NCBI GenBank assembly: GCA_012845835.1
Contig: JABAKD010000018.1
Coordinates: 5,477,279-5,541,278 of the forward strand
Length of the DNA stretch: 64,000 nucleotides
Direction of reading: 5' to 3'
DNA from: Undaria pinnatifida
Taxonomy: Eukaryota > Sar > Phaeophyceae > Laminariales > Alariaceae
Numbering within the stretch: the stretch's first letter is position 1; every line of letters starts with the position of its first letter. Positions 1 to 12,575 of this stretch are shown in pieces. The translations under genes were made by a program, and so were the position numbers. The notes under the pieces are model-generated. The model had not been told where the DNA came from. It saw only the letters and a program-made list of their open reading frames with translations, and ran no database searches.

Positions 1-2900
1 GGGGACATCAGAGCTTGGAGCGTAACCACCTGGCCTATATCAACCTCGCCACCGACCGGCAACAACGCGCCTACCGCACCGTCCGACAACCATACACCAT
101 CTACGTCGCTAGACTACATCACCGGAATGCCCCCATCATGGCCATCACCCCCCGTAACCCCTCTTCACGATCTTCCCGTACTTTCATTAACTCCCGTACA
201 CCTGGCCATCACCCCCCCTAACCCCTCTTCCCGCCCTCGGGTGCATGTGCCAGGTGCGAGAGTCGCCGACATCCCGATACCCAACCGCTTCAAGGGTGAA
301 CCGTTCGCATGCTCGTCGTTCAAAGCGCGATGCATCGGGACGAAGGATACAACACCGTCCCGTCGGGGAGCAACGTGAGTCTCTCGACGTCGCTGCCGTC
401 TAGTCTATAGGTCGAGCGCGTCATCTCCCGCCCGTTGGCACTACTGCTTTGACTGTTAGATGCGGCGTGCTTACCGAGTGGCCAAAGCTACGGAGCGGAA
501 CATCGACACTGCGATAAGGTATAGATCAAAAGGCGCGTGTACTGCTCTTAGGGTCACTCTGACCAGCTTTTTCTTTATGCCCGTTCTTGTTCCTTGCCCG
601 CGCACCACGTTGTAGGTGAGACGGGGTAAAGGCACGTGGTGAAATACAGACAAGTGGTGGGCAGGGAGGCTGGCTTCGCTACACGTCCGAGACGAAGACA
701 CTTCAACCGTGGCGACGTCTGTTTTTCTATGTTATTGTTGTTGTTGGTTCATCAAGTTGGCATTTTGTTTTCGTTTTCTTGATAATTGCTTTGCGGTTGG
801 CAGGGTTATCATTGCCAGTCGGACTGTAGTAGCAGAGTACCAGTGTTGCTCGCGATGGACGTTAGCATGCTCCGCCGATAACGACGCCTCGGAGTTTCAT
901 CGGCTGTACACGCCGTGTCTGTCGCTTGGAATTGCACATGAGAGCTTCCTCTGATCCGAGGCAGGCCTCGTAAAACAGGCTGTAAGCATGACCCAATTTC
1001 CCGACGCTACAACCGCAGTGCTTTTTCAAGCCGCTGGGGTCGCGTTCGGTTCTTTGGCGCGGTAGGTCCCGCGAGTGTCCTCCTTGCAACAGGCAGTGGC
1101 GTTCATGCGGCAGGAATCGAGGGTGGCCCCCCCCCCCTCTCGGCTTCGGTCCTGGGATCTGGGTAACTCAGCCGCTCGCGTCAATTCGCGAGGAAAACAA
1201 AAAATGGTGTCGGGTAATCACGCGGTCCGTCGGGGTTTCAACACTAAGTACGCGGTGTCCACCGGCGTTTCCGTTTATCGGCGACGTTTCGTGTGGGTGC
1301 TGTCCTGAAGATGCAATATCTGCTTGTGTAGCTCTGGTTGTCGATGGTGTCTTTGTTGATGTTCTCTTGGGATTTGCTTTGCGTGTGCGCAGGCGAGATG
1401 CTCTGGGAGTGTTGCCTGCTTGCCGAGGTGGTAGAATTAGATGTCGAGACTTGATGAGAGGCGCGGACGGAGCTAACTAACGATAACGTTGAACGCGTAG
1501 TTGGGAGTGGCTGGTGTGTGATTGTCAAGCGTGCGTCCGAGATTATACTCCGCGGTTTGCACTTTGGACCGACGAGGGCACGGTTACACGCTTCTCGTCT
1601 GGTTGCTATGTTTCCCCTAGCGCACCGTTCAAACGTGTACGTATCGATTCCCTCGCGGCATTGTCGTCATGACCATCCTTATCGCGTCAACTTAAGTTAC
1701 CGCACGCCGTGCTGTTGTTTGTCTTGCTCTTCATGTCGCTGCACGTCCGTCTTCCTCTTCTTTCCCTTCTTGGTGTCCCCCGTACACCACCGACCCCACG
1801 TTTTCTCTCCAATTGCGCCTTGTCGACTATCCGTCTCCTGCTCCCCCTTGATCTCCAACATGTATCATTCGTGCTCCAAGACACCCGTTCTGTCGGTGGC
1901 TCCAGGGTGGCTGCCTCCGGCAGCTCCTCACCCCGTGCCCTAATCCTATCGCCAATTTCCACTTCCAGCTCCGTGCCGTCCGGACCGCTCGGTATTATAC
2001 CTTTTTTGTTTTTTACCCCCTCTGGCGAAGATGTGTAACGTACGACGACGGCCCTTGATTTTGCTCGCACGACTATTAATAAAAATATAATTGGTTTTCC
2101 TCGTTCACTAAAGAGAGTACGATTCAATCAAACACGCACCAGCTGGACAATCTATATCCACGACTAAATAAACGTGTACCGGCATGCACTGTCTTGTTTT
2201 TAGGGTGTCAATTTTACACGCCACAAAAAAAGGCGGCAACCACGGGTTTGCTCGCATGGCATCTATTTATACAGTCGTATTCTCCACCCCAAAACACGGT
2301 TGTTTTTTATTAGAACAATGTGCGCGCCAAACGATGAGCACTCCCAACAACTACAGCAGGCACATCTGACACATTATTCGGCGGTACGGTAGAGGCATCA
2401 CTTTTTGGCGATTTTTTTTTTTTTTTTTTCAGAATTGAGAATGACGGTGCGTGTTCCCTAACCCAAAAGTGGTCGGAATGCTAGCAGAAGTGTTCGTTTT
2501 TCCACGATTTGAATATTCTATAAAATTATTTCAAGGACGTCAGCTGTGAGTCCGACGAAAATTTAGGGTCGATACTCGTCTTTGCAAGCTGCGTTTTGTT
2601 GGTGCTTGTAATATACTATGTGGGTGAGTTTTTTCGCTTAATGGGAGGGGTCCAATAATTGAAGGAAAAAAAAAATACAAGCAGTATTTAGTGTAATTTT
2701 ATTTTTTCCACTTTAGACTCTACTGGTTGCTATTATTGGTGTTTTTATTTCGTACCCGGTCCATGGATTTAGTGAAATCGAGTTTCGGTTTCAGTTTATA
2801 CCAAGATTTTACGGTACATGTAAGGGCTTCCTTTACTCTTGTGCAAGCATTTGTTTTATGGTGGCTCGGGGTCACTCGTCCGAGTGACCCCCCCCCCCTG
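1..2900. other. No confident gene
   Basis: This stretch is complex sequence with few tandem repeats. Short open frames on both strands (for example minus 1687-2127 and plus 1709-2038) overlap one another and show no domain. A plus-strand run ending SGSN at a GTGAGT near 375 could be an exon edge but has no other support. AATAAA-like sites occur near 2080 and 2167. Poly(T) occurs at 2411-2428. Confidence 0.5.
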
Positions 2901-2992
2901 TTGTTTTGCGTTCTTCATCATCAGCTCCGTGATGTTCTAAGCTCACGGTTTGAATCCGCGATGGAATGATGAGCTGCGCCGCGCCAAAGTAC
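2862..2992 (+). repeat. Dispersed repeat, copy 1 (other at 4824-4958)
   Basis: Both copies run from GTGGCTC...GGGGTCACT through a C-run, CTGT...TTGCG and a final CTGCGCC(GCG)CCAAAG. They are diverged but collinear over about 130 bp. Confidence 0.7.
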
Positions 2993-3087
2993 AATACCGC
3001 TTGAAGTATTGTTGTAAGTGTCACTTGTGTGCGATACTGTAGCACTACTGGAAATGCTGAAAACCCGGTAACGTGAAAATGGGGGGT

Positions 3088-4074
3088 ATATAATAACATC
3101 ATCAATCATACCATCATCATAACATTATCATAACATCATCATAAACATCATCATAAACATCATCATAACATCATCGTAACATCATCGCAACACCATCATA
3201 CCATCATCATAATAACATCATCGTAACATCATCATGACACAAATAGCATCATCGTAACACAAACAACATCATCATAACATCATCGTAATATCATCATAGC
3301 ACCATCATAACATCATAATAACATCATCATAACATCATCATAACATCATCATAACACCATCATAACATCATCATAACATCATCATAATATCATCATTACA
3401 TAATCGTAACATCATCATAACACCATCATAACACCATCATAACATCATCATAGCATCATCCTAACATCTCATAATAACATCATCGTAACATCATCATAAT
3501 AACATCATCATAACATCATCAGAACATCATCATAACATCATCATAACATCATCATAACATCATCATCATAACACCATCATAACACCATCATATCATCATC
3601 ATAACATCATCGTAACATCATCGTAATATCATCATAACATCATAACATCATCGCAACATCATCATAACATCATCATAACATCATCATAACACCATCATAA
3701 CACCATCATAACATCATCATAACGCCATCATAATATCATCATAACATCATCATAACGCCATCATAACATCATCATAACGCCATCATAACATCATCATAAC
3801 ATCATCATAACACAAATAACATCATCACAACACCGTCGTAACATCATCGTAACATCATCATACCATCACCATAACATCATCATAACATCATCATAACATC
3901 ATCATAACATCATCATAACACCATCATAACATCATCATAACATCATCATAACATCATCATAACATCATCATAACATCACCATAACATCATCATAACATCA
4001 TCATAACGCCATAATAACATCACCATAACATCACCATAACATAATCATAACATCATCACAACACCGTCGTAACA
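3088..4074 (+). repeat. Tandem array, 11-bp unit AACATCATCAT
   Basis: Nearly 1 kb of imperfect AACATCATCAT units, with variants such as AACACCATCAT and AACGCCATCAT. Confidence 0.97.
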
Positions 4075-4337
4075 TCCCCCCTAGTAATACGTAACAGCAT
4101 GCCGTCGCCTTGGTCGATCCATCCCACGGCAGGGGTGCAGCAGAAAGATTCTAAGAACTTTCTGAGCTCCCAACACGAGGAGCTCAATATCTCACCCCCC
4201 ATACATGACTTTAAAGGCATTCGTTTGCCACAACCCGACCAAGCTTCTATGCCTTAGTCCTAAAACAAAACGTATAACACTCGTGAAGTTGCTTGATCAA
4301 TGACTAACCGCTAGTTTCCTCACCTGAAAAGCTCAAT

Positions 4338-4620
4338 CGGACAGAGGGTATACCTTTTTTTGGCCCAAAAAATACAACCCCTTACCGTGACATGACTCAT
4401 CATGACTCATCAGACAGAGGGTATACCTTTTTTTGGCCCAAAAACCGCAACTCCTTACGAACCGTGAGATGACTCATCATGACTCATCAGACACAGGGTA
4501 TACCTTTTTTGGCCCAAAAACTGCAACCCGCTACCGTGAGATGACTCATCATGACTCATCAGACACAGGGTATACCTTTTTTTGGCCCAAAAACTGCAAC
4601 CCCTTACCGGGAGATGACTC
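4338..4620 (+). repeat. Tandem repeat, about 74-bp unit, four copies
   Basis: Each unit carries GGGTATACCTTTTTTTGGCC followed by CAAAAA, CCGTGA and a doubled ATGACTCATC. Open frames here are repeat translation only. Confidence 0.9.
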
Positions 4621-4823
4621 GGTCTTTACCGCTCCGAAATCAGTTTTTTTGCCTAAGAAGGCAAACAGAGCCAGCCCCTCAAGCGGTTAGGAGCCTCAGA
4701 ACACACGCACATCGTGCGCACACCTATACCGTAGCTTGCGTCGGCCCTTCACTTTTTTCGAGAACAGTGCTACGGTAGCAGCCTGGGGAGGTGGTCCCTT
4801 CTTGGGGCATTTTTGGTTTTTGT

Positions 4824-4958
4824 AGTGGCTCTTCGGGGTCACTTTGCGCGCTAGTGACCCACCCCCCTGTCCCTTGCGGTCGTAGGCTTTGTGCTGCTTT
4901 AAGTTTTTCGGTGTGAATGCCCCCCGTTGCACGGTTAGCTACGCTGCGCCAAAGCAAA
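4824..4958 (+). repeat. Dispersed repeat, copy 2 (other at 2862-2992)
   Basis: Homologous to 2862-2992. It follows a MITE-like right end (about 4660-4741) with CCTATACCGTAGCTTGCGTC. Confidence 0.65.
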
Positions 4959-5007
4959 ATCGCCTAACGTGTGTTTGTCAGGGCAAGGTACACGGACACT
5001 GGCGCGA

Positions 5008-5372
5008 ATATGATAGTATGACAGTATCGTAGTATGATAGTATCATAGTATGATAGTATGATGGTGTGCGATAGTATAATGTTGTGATAGTATGATAGTA
5101 TGATAGTACGATAGTATGATAGTGTGATATAGTATGATAGTATGATAGTGTGATATAGTATGATAGTATGATAGTATGATAGTATGATAGTATGATAGTA
5201 TGATAGTATGATAGTATGATAGTGTGATAGTATGATAGTATGATATAGTATGACAATATGGTAGTATGGCAGTATGATAGTATGATAATACCAGGTATGA
5301 CAGTAAGACAGCATGATAATATGATAGTATGATGGTATGATAGTATATGATAGTATATGATAGTATGATAGT
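5008..5372 (+). repeat. Tandem array, 8-bp unit AGTATGAT
   Basis: About 360 bp of AGTATGAT units with point variants, open in several minus-strand frames (Ile/Leu/Ser/Tyr/His-rich), which are not genes. Confidence 0.95.
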
Positions 5373-5399
5373 TCAGACACGGCGGTGAGAAAAGGGTTA

Positions 5400-7670
5400 T
5401 GTCAACATCCCCCCATGCAGTAGCCTTGATCTTCGAGAGAGAATCTAAACTATGGCCCACTCAAAAAGGCGATGCATGGAGCAAACTGACAGCGCGCCCC
5501 GACGAACAGCCAAAAAAAAAAAAAACATTAGCTGCGCGGCAAAACAAGGAACGGTGTTATTATTCCACAACCATTTCGGGTCAAGCATCCCCATCATACC
5601 CAGCAGCAAACAAAAAAAAAGTTTTCCGAAAAAGTGCTGCCTCTGTCGTAGCACGCTTCATCTCACAAAACGCTAACATTAGTTAAAATGGTGGATTGCA
5701 AAAAAGATCTAATGGGCACTTGTCCCCAGTCGAGGAGCCGAGTCAGCCCGGAAAACTGTTGGACTCAAAAAGTAAACCTACCCCTGGGGCCCCTGTACCG
5801 TCCGCGCAACATGACTCTCAAACCTTTTTCCGAACCTGCCTTCTTTCTGCTCGCGGACATGTATGTGTCGACCTCGTGGGATCGGCTTTCGGGGCCACTT
5901 CGCCTTCGAACGCCCCTTCGCATTCGTCAAGTATCCCTTCCAGAACAACGCCCGTCGCTTGGCTGCTTGGCCGTCTGCCTGATTGTGTATAGACCCCCCT
6001 CCCCGCACAAAGCTTGGGGGGGGGGGGCGCGATCTGGGAGATACGGTCGTTCTAGTTTCGGCGCGCGCGATCGTGTTTTCAACACACGTTGCTTTCTCTT
6101 TCGTCCTGTCGACCTTCCCTCCCCCCGCGCTCGGAGCCGAGCTTGGAAATCTGGCCTCTCATATCGTGGGTTCGTCTTGTTTTCTCTTTTATCCTGCCGA
6201 CACACCGTTTTATAATAGCCGGGAAGGCCGGGGTGATCTGGCTGTGCATATACGGTGGCACAGCTCACTGTGTGGTTTTCGCGTTTTACTTGTCGAGCGA
6301 TATGTTTTCTCCTCCCCCGCCCGCTGGGGGTGTGGCGATAGCGTGGTTTTCCTCATTCCCCCGCGACCCTCCCCTCCCTTGCTGGTGATGGGGCCGTGTT
6401 TCTCGGCGCTTGACGTTCCTCAGGTCAACAACGGCTGAGATTTCCTCCTTTTTGCTTGTCCTTGGTTTTCGCGGCTTCGGAGCCTCACCTTTCAGAGGTC
6501 AGGAGGGGGGTGAGGTTTGAGGAGCTACATCTTCGACCCGTTTGCTAGCTCGCGGCCCTGGCGAATGCCTGAACCTCCTATTTACTGCTTATTCAGTCTT
6601 ATCGGTGTGTTCTAGTGTTATTATCCTTTTTTTACGATATCCGACCTGAACTTTTCATCCAATCGAAAACGCTTTACGCCCGCAAAGCGACGGGGTCGGT
6701 CTTTGTGCTTCTCGGAAAATGAATGCCCTTGTACTCTCCCAGCGGTACCCAGCACTCTAAGATCCGCTTCTCCACCAGTGCATTTCGAATTACTGCCGAC
6801 TACCCAAAACGTGACCGTAAAAATCCGACGGGTAGCTCCAAAACAGAAAATGGACCTATTTTCTGGTGAGCTTCAGCTTCAGAGTACTTGTCATCGGAGT
6901 ATCCACCGTGGGCAAAACCTCGTACTACACCTACCTGTGGAGAAGCGTGTTTTTGGCCTGGGAAGCCCTCAGAGAGTCTCTGGATTCATTCCGAGACGTG
7001 CATGGCTGATTCCCTCGATTTAACGGACGCAATCTCGTCTAAAAAAACATAAAAATATCGAAAACAAGTCTGACCGCGTAAGAAACAAACAGCCATAGGA
7101 TCGGCCAAGACTCTTGAGTGTGATATACGGGAACGGATTACGCCATGTGGGGAGGCGTTCTCCAAAAGGAAATCAGGGGGGTTGCAATGCGAGTCTTTAG
7201 AGTGGAGTCCTCGATCCATACTAGTCTCCATTGCGACCATTGCGACCGGAGATTGGAAAATAAACCTGCTCTTCTTCTATCCCCACCCAGACGCACAAGC
7301 GGGTGACAACGACAACCTGCTCCACGTACAAGCCTGGCAGCCTGCGGGGACACTCTGTGTCACCTTAACAATACCGTAGCACATCTCTCTATTTCTGCGG
7401 GTGCGGGCGTTTTCTCGCTAAGATTACTCAAGAGGTACTGTAGGCGCTAGGCAACACCCACAGCGGCAACGTAGGCGTAAGCCCGAGAGACCCGTGAGAT
7501 GTCGATTACTACGGCACTCTTCTTCCTGATCAGACCCGACTCGACCGGGGGGCAACGTTTGGAAGACCAACTGCCCCTACCTGTGGGTTGGGTTGATTGG
7601 ATCGTGACCGGTAAATAGCCCTCTATTGAATCGAGTTCTTGGTCGCCTACAACGGGCCCCAAAAGGCGTC
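5400..7670. other. No confident gene
   Basis: Complex sequence with A-runs (5511-5525, 5611-5620) and a G-run near 6017-6027. Overlapping open frames on both strands show no domain, and no splice-connected exons were recognised. Confidence 0.5.
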
Positions 7671-7671
7671 G

Positions 7672-7913
7672 TTCTACGGTAGCCCTCCCAACTTTTCTTT
7701 AACGAAAATCGCCGGTTTCGAAACCAGCTCTCCCGATTGTATCTCCTGAACTACGGTGTCCCTCGACAGCCCCGACGTCGTCGATCGATAGACCTCTGCA
7801 CACAAGAAAATGAATGGATAGAGTAGTATCTTTTCAATAGTATCCTTTGTATCGAGCAGCCGTGAAACGTTCGTTGAAGCAAATCCCTGGTATTGGGGGA
7901 GGCTATCGTAGAA
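7672..7913 (+). mobile_element. MITE-B copy 1 (non-autonomous, TIR TTCTACGGTAGCC)
   Basis: Bounded by TTCTACGGTAGCC and GGCTATCGTAGAA. The interior shares AATCGCCGGTTT, GAAACCAGCTCTC, ACGGTGTCCC and GAAACGTTCGTTGAA with the copy at 8316-8564. No transposase frame. Confidence 0.85.
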
Positions 7914-8220
7914 TCAGCCAAAGGCGGAAGGGGCCACACCGTCCCTTCAGAACTGCAACGCGTTTTTTTTTCAAGGGCACATTTTTTGCAGTGCAACATA
8001 CTAATCTACCGCCATGGGTTACCTTGTTATTATGAATAAGTGTACTTCAGTTGCCTTCAATCGATGTGCGCAGTGCGTATGCTTTTGTGTAAATCGCGAA
8101 AAAAAAAGCGACTGGAACGAGCGCTCCTCACACATGCACCGAATACCAACCACTCCCCATCCCATCCAGTCTCCTTCCCTGCGTCTCGTACTCGCTTGCA
8201 CGAGCACTACCTCTCTTTAC

Positions 8221-8790
8221 GACGCATGCTACGACATACCAGGTAGGTAATAAGGTGTACCGTTTTTTGGCTGAGACGTTTTCTGAACGACGGGGCTCCT
8301 TAATTAAACGAGCCGTTCTACGGTAGCCCCCCCCCAGCTTTTGTTTTACGGAATCGCCGGTTTTGAAACCAGCTCTCGGCTGTATCCCCTGAAATACGGT
8401 GTCCCTTGCCGCCCCGACGTCATCGTTCGATAGACCTTTACTTTGCAAACATTGAAATGTGTGAGAGGATATGTTTTTTTTTTCATAGCAACCGTCCTCG
8501 TGTCGAGCAGCCATGAAACGTTCGTTGAAAAAAATCGCCGGTTTTGAGGGGGGCTATCGTAGAATCAGCCTTCTAACCCAAACATCGTCGGAAAAAATGG
8601 GCCGATTTTCTTGCACGAGATTATCGTTGTGTACCCGGACCCTGGGATTTTTCGTCCGGTACGTGAAGCAGTTTTGTTTTTCTCCAAAATCAGTCCGTTT
8701 TTTGGGGGAGCTAGGTCTGTTAAGCTCCCAAATTGAGGGGTAGTATTAGAAAAGAAAGGGTGCCCCTCTATCAGCATCGTAGCACGCGTC
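8221..8790 (+). mobile_element. MITE-A copy, interrupted by MITE-B
   Basis: The ends are GACGCATGCTACGA and TCGTAGCACGCGTC. The internal GATTATCGTTGTGTACC, ATTTTTCGTCCGGT and TTAAGCTCCCAAATTGAGGG match the other MITE-A copies. MITE-B occupies 8316-8564. Confidence 0.85.
8316..8564 (+). mobile_element. MITE-B copy 2, nested in MITE-A
   Basis: Same ends and interior as 7672-7913. It splits the MITE-A segment that is continuous (GGCTCCTTAACCCAAAATCG) at 15603-15622. Confidence 0.88.
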
Positions 8791-8830
8791 TCACACACAC
8801 AGAGATTGTTATTGGTGGATGATGGCCTGG

Positions 8831-8843
8831 TCGATTGATTGAT

Positions 8844-8894
<51 letters not shown>

Positions 8895-8898
8895 CTGA

Positions 8899-8936
<38 letters not shown>

Positions 8937-8955
8937 CGGTTGATGGGATGTTTAG
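8831..8955 (+). repeat. TTGA tandem array
   Basis: About 30 near-perfect TTGA units, interrupted once (CTGAA). Confidence 0.97.
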
Positions 8956-8999
8956 TTGATTGATTGGTTGATGGGTTGGCGTCTCGAGATCGGATCCAT

Positions 9000-10080
9000 C
9001 CAACCCTCGGTCGCCTCTTTTCTTCCGCTTCCATTGTTTTCATCAGGTAAAACTTTTTTCCGTCTCATTGTCGTCCTCACCAAATTCATCGGCGGCAGCG
9101 TGTTCTTGTAAAAAAAAACACGCGCACTGCAAAAAAACAAAAGGTTCACAGAAAAAAAAAGCCATAGAAGAAAAAAAAATCGCCGAAAAAACGGCCACAG
9201 AAAACAAGGAGGCAAGAGAGGAATAAATATGCTCTCGCGCACATCAAAACACCTGCGGGGAGAAAAACAAATCCCCACAGAAAGAAAAAAAGTTGGAAAA
9301 AAAAAAAACACGGAAAGAAAAGCAAACCCCCAGACAAATAATACGAATGGGATGAACGAAGGCTCCTCCCTAGGACGAAGCAACAGAGCTAAATATTTCA
9401 AAAAAGGGGGGCGAACTCGTCTCTTCGAATTCCCTCCTCTTCCTACATGTACCCTCCCCCCCTCTGCCCCCCCCCACCATACTCCCGCAACGCCCCTCCC
9501 CTCCCCACCCACTGAATTCGTCTGACGCCCCTCCCTGCCAACACCAAATGGTATCAGCGGGAACCATCAGCGAGAAACAAGGAACGGACAATACCGATCG
9601 CTGCGTAAGTCCATAGGCACTTACCCTATCCTCCCCCCCCCCCCCCCCCCCCCCCCGCCCGCCCGTCTTGACGTCTTGACGCGCTTAACACTTATTACCC
9701 ACGTCAAAGGTGTTCCCCAACTTGTCGGAATCGTCCGACGTATTGGGGCTGTTCTTGCACCAATTCCTCGCCACAATCAAACGAGTAGCCCATGGTCGCG
9801 AGAAAAGGCTGCCACGAGTTTGGAGTCCGAACAAAAAAAAAGCAAAAAAAACCAGGAAAACACACAGCAAAAACTACCTGAGGGACGTAAGGTAGCGCCC
9901 GGCAAAAACAAAAACTCAAATACTTACGAGCGAATGCGAGTTTCTAATTTACACCAGACGTCAAAAGAAAGGCACAACAGATAGTACATCTTTTGAGATG
10001 GCTTGCTACCGACCGCCCTAAAATAACGCGCACGTGTCACAAGTTAGCAGACAGTTACAAACGTTCAGGGCTATGCACGA
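9000..10080. other. No gene; purine- and pyrimidine-rich low complexity
   Basis: An A-rich stretch (about 9100-9340), CCC-rich sequence (9430-9540) and a run of about 27 C (9631-9656). The 186-aa minus frame here is Phe/Leu/Gly low complexity. Confidence 0.6.
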
Positions 10081-10084
10081 TTCA

Positions 10085-10435
10085 GGTCGAGGCAGGGTTA
10101 CCCCGTCCCGATCCGCGAGATTAACCTCCTGATCCGAGCCGAGCCGAGCCGAACCGACCCGCGAGATTTCAAACATCTCCTGACTCGACCCGACCCAACC
10201 CAACCCAACACGCAAGATTACAAAACGTCCTGACCCGATCCGACGCGATCCGACCCGATCCGATTCGATCCGACCCGATCCGACCCGACCCGTGATATTT
10301 CAAGCACTTCCTGGCCCGAACCGACCCGACCCGTGACATTCCAAACACCTCCCGACCCGGCCCCACTCGACCCGCGAGATTTGTTCAGAATCTCCTAGCC
10401 CGATCGTTAGGTCGGGTCATGACCCGATGAAAAAG
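10085..10435 (+). repeat. GACCC-type array 1
   Basis: CCGACCCGA-type repeats arranged in longer units containing GCGAGATTTCAAACATCTCC. It ends near TCGGGTCATGACCCGA, a palindrome. Confidence 0.85.
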
Positions 10436-10439
10436 TCCC

Positions 10440-11485
10440 AAAAAAAATATTGCTGCGGGCACCAAAGGTCATTTCACTCCATATTTTCCAGGGTACGTGA
10501 TAGTAAGTATGCATCAGACACATATTACGCTGTACAAGCTACACGACAACTAACAGGAAAACGGAAAAAAAATACCAAATACTGACCCAGGCTGGGTTTC
10601 ATATACGGGAGGGTGCGTTCTACACTACTCTAGCTTCAGCAGTAACGGCTCCCGGATTCCTCGAGTTCCTGTGAATACCAGCCTGTGTTTCGTATTACCC
10701 TGTTTCATGTAAGAGATCCTGTGCTGTATACGACTTGGGGCACATTTCGACGACGTGCTGGGGGTTTGGCCCAAACGTGGGGGTTTCCTACGTATTACTT
10801 CTGCAGGCGTACTTTCTTTGCATCACCACGAGTCTTTCGAGCTCAACCCCTCCTTGCCATCGGCGCCCCAGTTCATGTCGTACCCCTTTCCAAGCGTGGG
10901 GGCCGGGTGGACAGGATGGCAGGCACACAAACGGGCGGATTGACGGACGGACGGACGGACCGGCAGACGGACGGACGGACGGACAGCAAGTTAGGCGGAG
11001 GGTTAAGACAAGCAAGTGCAGTACACACGCGGCGACGAACGGCCAAGGCTACCCTACCTAGGGGCGGTATCTCCATTATACTTGCAGAATTTGGGCCACT
11101 CGCGCGAGCGGCTCGGTACCTGACTCAAAAGCGAATATAAAACAGTTGTTGCTGTGGCGCAGAATCACAATTTTTCTCGTGGCGGTGGATAAACCCGAAG
11201 CAGAAAAGCGAAAGCACACATGGTAGCGTACCCGCGAAAGTGTTTCTGAGCCGGTGAGAAAAAAAAAGGTAAAATAGTGATCCTCCTTATGTACTTGTAC
11301 CATATATATATAAATAAAAATCCCACGGCGGATGGGGAAAAATAAAAATAAAGCTTGAGCTCACCACACTTCCGCGTATTTGCATACATGTCGTGCACCA
11401 ATGTAAGTCAATTGTATTTGCAATCCAGCGCTAGCTGACGTATTCTTCAGTTCCCGTAGATCCTCCTAGCATACTTAATCGCAGG
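10440..11485. other. No gene; includes a GGAC array at 10938-10985
   Basis: GGAC tandem units (10938-10985). Otherwise complex AT-rich sequence with overlapping short frames and no recognisable protein. Confidence 0.55.
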
Positions 11486-11487
11486 GC

Positions 11488-11975
11488 TCTTCGCGGGTCA
11501 TGACCCGACCGGACCCGACCCGACCCGATCCGACCGGACCCGACCCGATCCGACCGGACCCGACCGGATCCGACCGGACCCGACCGGACCCGACCGGACC
11601 CGACCGGACCCGACCGGACCCGACCGGACCCGACCGGACCCGACCGGACCCGACCGGACCCGACCGGACCCGACCGGACCCGACCGGACCCGACCCGACC
11701 CGACCCGACCCGACCCGACCCGACCCGACCCGACCCGACCCGACCCGACCCGACCCGACCCGACCCGACCCGACCCGACCCGACCCGACCCGACCCGACC
11801 CGACCCGACCCGACCCGACCCGACCCGACCCGACCCGACCCGACCCGACCCGACCCGCGGGTCAAACATTTCAAAATATAGCGGGTTGAGTCCGGTTGGA
11901 TCATGATAGATGCTCGAAGTTCTAGGGGTCGGGTAAAAAAAAACAAACGCACGGGTCGGGTGGGGTCGGGCCGCC
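11488..11975 (+). repeat. GACCC-type array 2 (10-bp GACCCGACCG then 5-bp GACCC)
   Basis: GACCCGACCG decamers (about 11500-11695) change to pure GACCC pentamers (to about 11857). Diverged GGGTCGG sequence follows. It is open in four frames because of its period. Confidence 0.95.
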
Positions 11976-12500
11976 GGGTCAGGCCGGCCGGAAATCGACA
12001 CGACCCAAGAGAAACGAGTGACCGGGCAAAACCTCTGTTGAATAGTATATGGCGTATCAGGTACAGTATACAAGTAGCCTTCATCGAACGCATCAAAGCT
12101 AGTGAAAGCAGGGTGTCGACCAACCAGCGTCGCCGAACTCACAGGTGACTTAATATTTGCGTGTTTATTGCAGCGTTTAGTTGCGTAGTAGCGTAGATTT
12201 TGAGTGCGAAGCTCTACCGGCATACACAGGACCTTTAACATTTTGTAAAAAATGGAAAAAAAACAAATTGCGGCGTCAAAACAGTGAGTTGTTTCGGTCG
12301 GCTGATACGGAAATGTTTTTGCAAGCCGTCCGTGATACACTGGTCGCCCGGTTTTCTATATGCATTTCATGTGCAGAAAGGCCAGCTATTCCCCTGAATC
12401 CACAACCAGCCAGGGTCAACGTGACGGTACCCACTGGTGGGCACCATTCCCAACTGGTTTCATCCCTATACATATATCACGACTATGCGTTTGATCTCAC

Positions 12501-12575
12501 CTTGAGCTCGAGCGCCTTGTGCAAGTTTTCCCGGTGCTCCTCCCCCCCAATCTCCACCACGCACTTGATTTGCAC
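12501..12575 (-). CDS. Dehydratase exon 12: C-terminal ACT strand and helix
   Basis: It encodes [14 protein letters not shown] then [11 protein letters not shown], matching the final ACT strand (V-E-T/I) and GxEHxxxLxxAL helix. The acceptor is AACAG. The frame continues six codons to a TAG near 12483, but GTGAGA right after AAG is also a good donor. Whether this is the terminal exon is undecided. Confidence 0.8.

Noticed and set aside
1687-2127. 146-aa minus-strand open frame
   Set aside because: No recognisable domain, an equally long frame lies on the other strand, and no splice-connected exons were found.
3088-5372. CRISPR-like regular repeats
   Set aside because: The units are 8, 11 and about 74 bp without unique spacers, in a eukaryotic intron-bearing genome; they are tandem satellites.
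8952-9512. 186-aa minus-strand Phe/Leu-rich frame
   Set aside because: Derived from poly(A)/AAAAAC-rich DNA; no motif and no splice support.
11431-12340. Long overlapping minus-strand frames of 230 and 280 aa
   Set aside because: They are open only because the GACCC pentamer has no stops; the protein is a Gly-Arg-Val-Ser repeat.
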